A stretch of 5,794 nt of DNA from positions 1 through 5,794 of the forward strand of contig JAIYAG010000390.1 of NCBI GenBank assembly GCA_027489195.1. The letters run 5' to 3'. A program made the position numbers and the translations under genes. Position 1 is the first letter of the stretch, and each line of letters begins with the position of its first letter. Positions 1-5,371 of the stretch are shown here, in pieces. The stretch is from Burkholderiales bacterium. GTDB lineage: Bacteria; Pseudomonadota; Gammaproteobacteria; Burkholderiales; Burkholderiaceae_E. The notes beneath the pieces are model-generated. The model was given only the letters and a program-made list of their open reading frames with translations. It was not told the DNA's origin and did not search any database.

Positions 1-1
1 G

Positions 2-550
2 ATCCTCAACGGCGGCGTCGCCGCGTGGCGCGCGGCCGGCCGGCCGCTGCCGACCGATGGGGTCCAGGTGCGAGCGTCGAGCTACGTCGCCCAGATCGAC
101 ACGCGACTGATCGCCACCCGCGACGACGTCGTGGCGGCCCAGTCGGCGCACAAGGCCAAGCTGATCGACGCTCGTCCGAAGGCCTTCTTCGAGGGCGAGA
201 CCCGCCACGTCGCCGCCAAGGCCCCGGGCACGATCGCCGGGGCGAGCAACCTCGACTCGGCCGTGTGGTTCAACAAGGGCAGCGGCTCGCTCCTCGCCGC
301 CGCCGACGTCAAGCGCCTGGCGCAGGCCAACGGCATCGAGCCCGGCTCGGGCACCGATGCGGTCTCGTTCTGCAACACCGGCCACTGGGCGGCGACGAAC
401 TGGTTCGTGATGTCCGAGATGCTCGGCGAGAAGGACGTGAAGCTGTACCCGGAGTCGATGGTCGAGTGGTCGCGCGCCGGGCTGCCGATGGCCAACGTGC
501 CGAACCGCATGCGCCAGCTGCTGATCGACCTGAAGCTCTCGGGAAGCTGA
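2..550 (+). CDS. Rhodanese-type sulfurtransferase, C-terminal part (5' end outside window)
   Basis: The frame is open from the left edge and gives 182 visible residues. The first, ILNGGVAAWRAAGRPLP, are the typical end of a rhodanese domain, so the gene starts upstream; the GTG at 68 is not the real start. The visible fragment is therefore the tail of domain 1 plus all of domain 2 of a tandem-rhodanese protein. Domain 2 carries the conserved LIDARP segment (about residues 55-60) and the active-site loop CNTGHWA, with the catalytic cysteine at visible residue 124 (codon 371-373); the YPESMVEWSRAGLP segment closes the domain. Family members carry sulfane sulfur as a cysteine persulfide from thiosulfate, mercaptopyruvate or another donor to an acceptor. 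The loop is neither the CRKGVT nor the CG[S/T]GVT type of classical thiosulfate or mercaptopyruvate sulfurtransferases, so the substrate is open. Any signal peptide would lie outside the window. The YeeE gene begins 7 nt downstream, implying a shared transcript and role. Confidence 0.9.
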   Translation: MLNGGVAAWRAAGRPLPTDGVQVRASSYVAQIDTRLIATRDDVVAAQSAHKAKLIDARPKAFFEGETRHVAAKAPGTIAGASNLDSAVWFNKGSGSLLAAADVKRLAQANGIEPGSGTDAVSFCNTGHWAATNWFVMSEMLGEKDVKLYPESMVEWSRAGLPMANVPNRMRQLLIDLKLSGS

Positions 551-557
551 GGCGCCG

Positions 558-1685
558 ATGAGCAGCGTCGCGCAGCCGCGCCCGGCCACCGGAGCGGTGC
601 CCCGGTTCGCGCCGTGGCTGGTGGTGCCCGCCGTCTGGCTCGCCGTCACCTGGGTGGCGGGCGTGCGCCAGGGCCTGCTCGTGCTGGTGGGGCTGGGCTT
701 CGGCGCGGTGCTCGCCGCCACCGCGTTCGGGTTCACCACGGGATGGCGGGTCTGGCTGCGGCAACGCGACCCGACCGGGCTGCTCGCGCAGTTCCTGGCG
801 ATCGGCCTCGCGATGCTCGCCACCGTGCCCCTCCTCGCCTCGCACCCGGAGCTGTCGGGCGCCGTGGCGCCGCTCTCGTGGAGCCTGGTGCTCGGCGCCT
901 TCGTGTTCGGCGCCGCGATGCAGGTGGCCGACGGATGCGGCTCGGGCACGCTGTACAAGGCCGGCCTCGGCCATCCGGCGAGCATCGCCGCGTTCCCGGG
1001 CCTCGTGATCGGCAGCTTCCTCGGCGCCGCCCACCAGGACTGGTGGCTGTCCTGGGGCAGCCTGCCGGGCGTGTCGCTGATCGATGCGTTCGGAGCCAGC
1101 GGCACGATCGCGGTCCAGAGCGTGGCGCTCGCCCTGATCGGCGCGCTCGCGTGGCGCGCGCGTCGGGTGACCGGCACCCGCTGGCGCGGTCGCGGCGTGT
1201 GGATCGGCGCGATCCTGCTCGCCGTGCTCGAGGTGGCCAACCTGGTGATCGCCGGCCAGCCCTGGGGCATCGTCTACGGGCCGGGGCTGTGGGGCGCGAA
1301 GCTGGTCACCTGGCTCGGCGCGGACCTGTCCGGCAATGCCTTCTGGGGCACCGAGGCGCGGATGGCCCAGATCGCGGCGCCCGTGCTCGACGACGTCACC
1401 ACCATCACCGACCTCGGGCTGCTCGCCGGCGCGCTGCTGGTGGCGGCACGCCGCGGCACCGCCTGCCCGGACATCGGCGCGGTGACCGGGCGCCAGTGGA
1501 CCGCGGCGATCGTCGCCGGGCTGGTGCTCGGCTACAGCTCGCGCCTCGCGTTCGGCTGCAACGTCGGCGCGTACTTCTCGGGCATCTCGTCGGGCAGCCT
1601 GCACGGATGGGTCTGGTTCGCGGCCGCCTTCGCGGGCTCGGCGCTCGGCATCCGGCTGCGCGAGCGCCTGGGCATGAAGGGATGA
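558..1685 (+). CDS. YeeE/YedE-family membrane protein, probable thiosulfate/sulfur-compound transporter
   Basis: This 375-residue protein is dominated by hydrophobic helices, about eight to ten by eye, arranged as two similar halves. Family signatures are clear: ADGCGSGTLYKAGLGH (Cys127) in the first half and AFGCNVGAYFSGISSGSLHG (Cys334) in the second. These correspond to the GGCATGT and GGCSIGN segments of E. coli YeeE (TsuA), where cysteines relay thiosulfate through the membrane. The first family cysteine, in the FCLTGGFRD segment of E. coli YeeE, is replaced here: the matching FGFTTGWRV has Gly58. A further cysteine, Cys303, lies before the last repeat element and is probably not equivalent. 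The start ATG is 7 nt after the rhodanese stop, with GAGG (549-552) five nt ahead, overlapping that stop. Neighbours suggest uptake of a sulfur compound handed to the rhodanese. Family assignment is firm; the substrate is inferred. Confidence 0.93.
   Translation: MSSVAQPRPATGAVPRFAPWLVVPAVWLAVTWVAGVRQGLLVLVGLGFGAVLAATAFGFTTGWRVWLRQRDPTGLLAQFLAIGLAMLATVPLLASHPELSGAVAPLSWSLVLGAFVFGAAMQVADGCGSGTLYKAGLGHPASIAAFPGLVIGSFLGAAHQDWWLSWGSLPGVSLIDAFGASGTIAVQSVALALIGALAWRARRVTGTRWRGRGVWIGAILLAVLEVANLVIAGQPWGIVYGPGLWGAKLVTWLGADLSGNAFWGTEARMAQIAAPVLDDVTTITDLGLLAGALLVAARRGTACPDIGAVTGRQWTAAIVAGLVLGYSSRLAFGCNVGAYFSGISSGSLHGWVWFAAAFAGSALGIRLRERLGMKG
1677..1682 (+). promoter_or_regulatory. Ribosome binding site of the 53-residue small protein
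   Basis: AAGGGA sits seven nt before the ATG at 1690, inside the last codons of the YeeE gene. It is a better Shine-Dalgarno match than the one ahead of YeeE itself, and is the main reason to treat the small reading frame as translated. Confidence 0.6.
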
Positions 1686-1689
1686 CGCG

Positions 1690-1851
1690 ATGAGACGCAT
1701 CGGACTGGCGATCGGCTTCTGGGCCGCGCTCGCGGGCTTCCTGGCCCTGGACGCGCTGCGCTCGGCCCCGCGTGACCGATTCGCCGAGCCGTCGCCGCTC
1801 GCGCTCGGCAGCGAGCGCGCCTCGGGCGCCGGCCACTGCTCGGGGAAGTAG
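1690..1851 (+). CDS. Small membrane-anchored protein of unknown function (53 aa)
   Basis: I do not recognise this protein. It begins MRRIGLAIGFWAALAGFLAL: two arginines, then one hydrophobic segment of about residues 4-23, suiting a single membrane helix or an uncleaved signal anchor. A short hydrophilic tail (residues 24-53) rich in Arg, Ala, Ser and Gly follows, with one cysteine at position 50 (GHCSGK end). Evidence that it is real: the ATG is 4 nt after the YeeE stop, a good AAGGGA site lies at proper spacing, about 92% of its codons end in G or C as in neighbouring genes, and it fills the space up to the convergent gap. It may be an accessory subunit or stabiliser of the YeeE transporter, which is inference from position only. 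It is easily missed by gene finders because of its length. Confidence 0.6.
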   Translation: MRRIGLAIGFWAALAGFLALDALRSAPRDRFAEPSPLALGSERASGAGHCSGK

Positions 1852-1877
1852 CGACCCGACCGGGTTCAGGTCCGCGA

Positions 1878-1895
1878 CCCGGCAAGCATGCCGGG
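1878..1895. terminator. Inverted repeat in the convergent gap, possible weak bidirectional terminator
   Basis: CCCGGCA-AGCA-TGCCGGG is a perfect 7-bp stem with a 4-nt loop, lying between the stop of the small plus-strand gene (1851) and the stop of ptsI (1903). An alternative pairing of CCGGGT (1860-1865) with ACCCGG (1877-1882) uses part of the same bases, so the two cannot form together. Neither side has a T-run, so this is not a classical intrinsic terminator. Its position between two converging transcripts is the main argument for function. Confidence 0.35.
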
Positions 1896-1902
1896 CCCCG
1901 CC

Positions 1903-3639
1903 TCACGCTCCGCGCAGGCGCTCCAGCCCCGACAGCACGCGCGCCGGATCGTCGGCCGCGAGCAGACGCGCCACGCGCGTGCGCAGCCGCCCGGCGTCGC
2001 AGCGCAGGATCTCGCGCTTGACGCGCAGCAGGCTCGCGGGATGCATCGAGAACACCCGCAGCCCCATGCCGATCAGCAGCCGTGTGGCCTCGAGGTCGCC
2101 GGCCATCTCGCCGCAGACCGACACCGGCTTGCCCGCGCGTTCGCCGGCACGGATGGTCTGCGAGACCAGCTGCAGCACCGCCGGATGGAATGGGTCGTAC
2201 AGCGAGGAGACCGCATGGTCGGCGCGATCGATCGCGAGGGTGTACTGCACCAGGTCGTTGGTGCCGATCGACAGGAAGTCGAGCCGGCGCGCGAAGAACG
2301 GTGCGGTCAGCGCCGCGGCCGGCACCTCGATCATGCCGCCCACCGGCACCGGAGGCATCTGCCGGCGCAGGCGGTCGGAGAGCTGTGTGCGCGCCTGCGC
2401 GATCAGCCGCAGCGTCTGGTCGACCTCGTGGCCGTGCGCGAGCATCGGGATCAGCAGCCGCACCGGGCCGTGCTCGGCGGCCCGCAGGATCGCGCGCAGC
2501 TGCTCGAGGAAGACGTCGGGCTCGGCGAGGCTGTAGCGGATCGCGCGCTGGCCGAGCGCCGGATTGGGCGAGGCGGCCGGATCGTGGCCGTCGTCGTCGC
2601 CGTCGAGCGCCTTGTCGGCACCGATGTCGATGGTGCGGATGGTGACCGGGCCGCCGGCCATGCCGAGCACCGCCTCGCGGTAGGCCTCGTACTGCTCGTC
2701 CTCGCCGGGCAGCTCGCGCCGGTTCATGAACAGGAACTCGGTCCGGAACAGGCCCACGCCCGAGGCGCCCGCCTCGCGCGACTGCGCGGCCTCGGCGGGC
2801 AGCTCGATGTTGGCGAGCAGCTCGATGGGCACGCCGTCGAGGGTGGCCGAGGGCACGTGCACCAGCCGCTCGAGCTGCTTCCTCTCGAGCAGGCCCAGCG
2901 CCATCCGGTGGCGGTACTCCTCGAGCACCGCGGCATCCGGGGCGACGACCAGCACGCCGGTGTCGCCGTCGATCACCAGCCAGTCGTCGTCGCGGACCAT
3001 CTGGCTGGCGCGGTCCAGGCCGACGACCGCGGGCACGTTCATGCTGCGCGCGAGGATCGCGGTGTGCGAGGCGGTGCCGCCGAGGTCGATCGCGAAGCCG
3101 CCGGCGTGCTTCAGCTGCAGCATGTCGGCCGGCGAGATGTCGTGCGCCACGAAGATCAGCGGCACGTCGCCCGGCAGCGCCCGCACGCGCAGCGCGCGGC
3201 CCGAGCCGGACAGCACCCGCAGCACGCGATCGGCGACCTGGGTCACGTCGCGCCCGCGCTCGCGCAGGTAGGGGTCGTCGAACTGCTCGAACTGGGCGGC
3301 CAGGTGCTCGGCCTGCGAGGCGAAGGCCCACTCGGCGTTCTGCCCGTGCGACTCGATCGCGACCGTTGCCTGCGGCGCGAGCGACGGATCGTCGAGGATC
3401 ATCGCGTGGACCTGCAGCAGCGCCTGCGCCTCGACCGGCGCATCGGCCGGCAGGTGCGTGCCCAGCGTCTCGAGCTCGTTGCGCACGGTGGCGACGGCGC
3501 GGGCGAGCCGAGCGGCTTCACCGGCGCGCTGCGCGAACTCCACCCGGTAGCGCGGCACGTCGATCAGCCGCGTCTCCAGCACCACCGCACGGCCGACGAC
3601 GACGCCGCCGCCGATGCCGGTCCCGTGCAGCGTGAGCAT
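1903..3639 (-). CDS. ptsI: PTS enzyme I (phosphoenolpyruvate-protein phosphotransferase)
   Basis: Cytoplasmic enzyme that autophosphorylates on histidine from phosphoenolpyruvate and passes the phosphate to HPr. The protein is 578 residues, close to the usual 575. In order it shows: an N-terminal part beginning MLTLHGTGIGGGVVVGRA; the phosphohistidine motif GGTASHTAILARSMNVPAVVG with His192; then the PEP-binding barrel with GLFRTEFLFMNR (about 296-307), TIDIGADK (336-343), GGMIEVPAAAL (434-444), SIGTNDLVQYT (457-467) and VSVCGEMAGD, whose Cys509 matches the catalytic acid Cys502 of E. coli enzyme I. All key residues are present. The frame stays open upstream into ptsH, but the ATG at 3639 is chosen because it gives the family's normal N-terminus. 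It lies 14 nt after the ptsH stop; the nearest Shine-Dalgarno-like GAGG (3652-3655) overlaps that stop at a long 12-nt spacing. It is the last gene of the minus-strand operon. Confidence 0.97.
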   Translation of the reverse strand: MLTLHGTGIGGGVVVGRAVVLETRLIDVPRYRVEFAQRAGEAARLARAVATVRNELETLGTHLPADAPVEAQALLQVHAMILDDPSLAPQATVAIESHGQNAEWAFASQAEHLAAQFEQFDDPYLRERGRDVTQVADRVLRVLSGSGRALRVRALPGDVPLIFVAHDISPADMLQLKHAGGFAIDLGGTASHTAILARSMNVPAVVGLDRASQMVRDDDWLVIDGDTGVLVVAPDAAVLEEYRHRMALGLLERKQLERLVHVPSATLDGVPIELLANIELPAEAAQSREAGASGVGLFRTEFLFMNRRELPGEDEQYEAYREAVLGMAGGPVTIRTIDIGADKALDGDDDGHDPAASPNPALGQRAIRYSLAEPDVFLEQLRAILRAAEHGPVRLLIPMLAHGHEVDQTLRLIAQARTQLSDRLRRQMPPVPVGGMIEVPAAALTAPFFARRLDFLSIGTNDLVQYTLAIDRADHAVSSLYDPFHPAVLQLVSQTIRAGERAGKPVSVCGEMAGDLEATRLLIGMGLRVFSMHPASLLRVKREILRCDAGRLRTRVARLLAADDPARVLSGLERLRGA

Positions 3640-3653
3640 GGCCCCGTGCCGCC

Positions 3654-3956
3654 TCAGCGACCCGGCGGGTCCGAGGGCTCGGGCGGGCACGCGCCTTCGC
3701 CGAACCCGGACCCCACCAGCTCCGCGAGCGCCGCCAGCGCCGCGTCCTCGTCGGGGCCGTCGGCCTCGACCGTCAGCGTCGCGCCGCGCGCGGCCGCCAG
3801 CATCATCACGCCCATGATGCTCTTGCCGTTCACGCGCCGCGTGCCCTTGGACAGCCACACGTCGGACTTGAAGCGCGTCGCGGTCTGGGTGAGGGCTGCC
3901 GAGGGCCGCGCGTGCAGCCCGAGCTTGTTCACGATCGTCACCTGGATCTGCTTCAC
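3654..3956 (-). CDS. ptsH: PTS phosphocarrier protein HPr
   Basis: Small cytoplasmic phosphocarrier that accepts phosphate from enzyme I and passes it to EIIA proteins. The 100-residue product has the active-site motif NKLGLHARPSA with His15, and the regulatory motif NGKSIMGVMMLAA with Ser46, the residue phosphorylated by HPr kinase/phosphorylase in organisms that have it. The usual HPr fold ends near residue 89 (GFGEGA). About ten more residues, CPPEPSDPPGR, form an unusual Pro-rich tail. The start codon is GTG, supported by GGAG seven nt upstream and by the normal HPr N-terminus MKQIQVTIVNKLGLH. The GTGA at 3953-3956 overlaps the EIIA stop, so translation is probably coupled. ptsI follows after 14 nt. 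Identity is certain; the tail's meaning is unknown. Confidence 0.97.
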   Translation of the reverse strand: MKQIQVTIVNKLGLHARPSAALTQTATRFKSDVWLSKGTRRVNGKSIMGVMMLAAARGATLTVEADGPDEDAALAALAELVGSGFGEGACPPEPSDPPGR

Positions 3957-4360
3957 GCCTCGTCTCCGTCGGCCCGCGCCTCGATGGGCAGGATGGTCTC
4001 GCGCACGCCTTCCAGCAGCTTGGCGGCCACCTCGTCCGGCGGCCCGCGCCGATGGGTCAGCGCCTTGACCAGCAGCGGCAGGTTCACCCCGGCGATCACG
4101 ACGATGCGGTTGGGCTCGGCGAGCCGCGCGGCGATGCGCGCCGGCGTCGCGCCGAACAGGTCGGTCAGCACGATCACGCCCGAGCCGTCGTTGATCCGGG
4201 CGAGCAGCTCGCGCGCCGCCTTGAGCGCGAGCTCGGGATCCTCGTCGGGGATGACGTCGAGCGCGGCGAGCTGCGGCGGCATGCGGCCGAAGATGTGCCG
4301 CGTGCAGTGGATCAGCGCGGTGCCGAGCGGCTCGTGCGAGACGACGAGGATGCCGATCAT
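3953..4360 (-). CDS. Mannose-family PTS EIIA domain protein (single domain)
   Basis: A 135-residue stand-alone EIIA of the mannose/fructose/sorbose family. It opens MIGILVVSHEPLGTALIHC, where His9 matches the phosphorylated His10 of E. coli EIIA-Man. It continues with GVIVLTDLFGATPARIAARL (about 61-80), equivalent to the LVDTWGGSPF region, and VVIAGVNLPLLVKAL (87-101). Length equals one EIIA domain; no EIIB is fused, and no EIIB, EIIC or EIID gene is in the window. It should accept phosphate from HPr. In beta-proteobacteria such lone EIIA proteins are thought to act in regulation, and the phosphate's target here is unknown. The ATG overlaps the gshB stop (ATGA, 4357-4360). No well-placed Shine-Dalgarno exists (GAGG at 4374-4377 is 13 nt away), which favours translational coupling to gshB. 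Its stop overlaps the HPr start. Some annotations would label it manX or ptsL-like. Confidence 0.93.
   Translation of the reverse strand: MIGILVVSHEPLGTALIHCTRHIFGRMPPQLAALDVIPDEDPELALKAARELLARINDGSGVIVLTDLFGATPARIAARLAEPNRIVVIAGVNLPLLVKALTHRRGPPDEVAAKLLEGVRETILPIEARADGDEA
3964..3967 (-). promoter_or_regulatory. Ribosome binding site deciding the GTG start of HPr
   Basis: On the minus strand GGAG lies inside the final codons of the EIIA gene, seven nt ahead of the GTG at 3956. It supports this non-ATG start, which also gives the expected HPr N-terminus. Confidence 0.6.
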
Positions 4361-5331
4361 CGCGGCCGTGCGACCTCGCGCTCGAGGCACTCGACGTACA
4401 GCGCCGCCACGTCGAAGCCGGTCTGCTCGGCGATCTCGCGGAAGCAGGTCGGGCTGGTGACGTTCACCTCGGTCAGGCAGTCGCCGATGACGTCGAGGCC
4501 GACCAGGAACAGGCCGCGCGCGAACAGCCGCGGCGCGAGCGCCTCGGCGATCCGGCGGTCGCCCGCCGTCAGCGGCTGGGCGCGCCCGGTGCCGCCGGCC
4601 GCCAGGTTGCCGCGCGACTCGCCGAGCTTGGGGATCCGGGCGAGCGCGAACGGCACCACCTGCCCGCCGATCAGCAGCACGCGCTTGTCGCCGTCGGCGA
4701 TCTGCGGCAGGTAGCGCTGCGCCATCACGCTGCGCGCGCCGAACTGGTTCATCGTCTCGACGATCACCGACAGGTTCGAGTCGCCGGTGCGCGCGCGGAA
4801 GATCGACGCGCCGCCCATGCCGTCGAGCAGCTTGAAGACCGCCTCGCCGTGGCGCTGCACGAAGGCGCGCAGCCGCGCCGGGTCGCGCGTGACCATCGTG
4901 TCCGCGGTGAACTCGGGGAACTCCGCGATCGCGTACTTCTCGCTGTGGTCGCGGATGGCGCGCGGGTCGTTGAAGACGCGCGCCCCCTCGCGCACCGCAT
5001 GCTCGAGCAGGTAGGTGCTGTAGATGTACTCGAGGTCGAAGGGCGGATCCTTGCGCATCAGCACCGCGTCGAACGCGGAGACGCGCTCGGCACGCGGCTC
5101 GCCGCGCTGCCACCAGCCGTGCGCGTCATGGCCGGCCTCGCCGAGCTGCGGACCCGACAGCGCCAGGTCCGACGCGTCGGCCCACGCGTGGCCGTCCTCC
5201 AGCCAGAGCTGGCCCTGCTCGCAGAAGGCGAGCGAATGGCCGCGCGCCGCGGCCGCGACCATGATCGCGTAGGTCGAGTCCTTGTACGTCTTGAAGGACT
5301 CGATCGGGTCGGCGACGATCAGGATGCGCAT
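4357..5331 (-). CDS. gshB: Glutathione synthetase
   Basis: Catalyses the second, ATP-dependent step of glutathione synthesis, joining glycine to gamma-glutamylcysteine in the cytoplasm. The 324-residue length is close to the 315 of E. coli GshB, and the match is strong throughout. It has the N-terminal MRILIVADPIESFKTYKDST; the substrate-domain motif LMRKDPPFDLEYIYSTYLLE (91-110); the ATP-grasp glycine loop LLDGMGGASIFR (168-179); DGDKRVLLIGG (213-223); ARIPKLGESRGNLAAGG (231-247); and the Mg/substrate-binding end VGLDVIGDCLTEVNVTSPTC (277-296). The ATG at 5331 has GAGGA (5337-5341) five nt upstream. gshA ends 40 nt upstream, giving both pathway steps in one operon, and the stop overlaps the start of the EIIA gene. 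All expected motifs are intact. Confidence 0.97.
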   Translation of the reverse strand: MRILIVADPIESFKTYKDSTYAIMVAAAARGHSLAFCEQGQLWLEDGHAWADASDLALSGPQLGEAGHDAHGWWQRGEPRAERVSAFDAVLMRKDPPFDLEYIYSTYLLEHAVREGARVFNDPRAIRDHSEKYAIAEFPEFTADTMVTRDPARLRAFVQRHGEAVFKLLDGMGGASIFRARTGDSNLSVIVETMNQFGARSVMAQRYLPQIADGDKRVLLIGGQVVPFALARIPKLGESRGNLAAGGTGRAQPLTAGDRRIAEALAPRLFARGLFLVGLDVIGDCLTEVNVTSPTCFREIAEQTGFDVAALYVECLEREVARPR

Positions 5332-5336
5332 CGGGG

Positions 5337-5341
5337 TCCTC
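5337..5341 (-). promoter_or_regulatory. Ribosome binding site of gshB
   Basis: GAGGA on the minus strand, five nt before the gshB ATG. It is the clearest Shine-Dalgarno in the minus-strand operon and fits the fact that gshB is the one gene there with a real gap (40 nt) ahead of it, so it must recruit ribosomes itself. Confidence 0.6.
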
Positions 5342-5371
5342 GGCGCGACGGCGCGGGAGAAAGACGCCGCT

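Noticed and set aside
30..47. GGCCGGCCGGCCG run near the left edge as a repeat or regulatory palindrome
   Set aside because: It lies inside the rhodanese reading frame and encodes the conserved Ala-Ala-Gly-Arg-Pro stretch, so codon use explains it.
68..550. GTG at 68 as the start of a single-domain rhodanese
   Set aside because: The same frame runs to the left edge and encodes a typical rhodanese domain end just before it, so the gene is truncated by the window rather than starting here.
309..1700. A 463-codon minus-strand frame opposite the rhodanese and YeeE genes
   Set aside because: The Arg/Ala/Gly-rich product has no domain and no membrane pattern, while the plus strand encodes two recognisable families. 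It is a GC-driven shadow.
1532..3331. A 599-codon minus-strand frame overlapping ptsI in another phase
   Set aside because: It overlaps most of ptsI in a different frame with Arg/Pro-rich composition. All enzyme I motifs are in the other frame.
3640..3858. N-terminal extension of enzyme I by 73 residues, or a ptsH-ptsI fusion
   Set aside because: The enzyme I frame stays open into ptsH, but the extra residues are Arg/Gly-rich shadow sequence out of phase with HPr, and the ptsH frame has its own stop at 3654. The ATG at 3639 gives the normal enzyme I start.
1888..4068. A 726-codon open frame on the plus strand, antisense to ptsI, ptsH and part of EIIA
   Set aside because: Its product is low-complexity, rich in Arg, His, Ala and Gln with no recognisable domain, and it lies wholly opposite clear PTS genes. 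Long open antisense frames are expected at this GC content because stop codons are rare.
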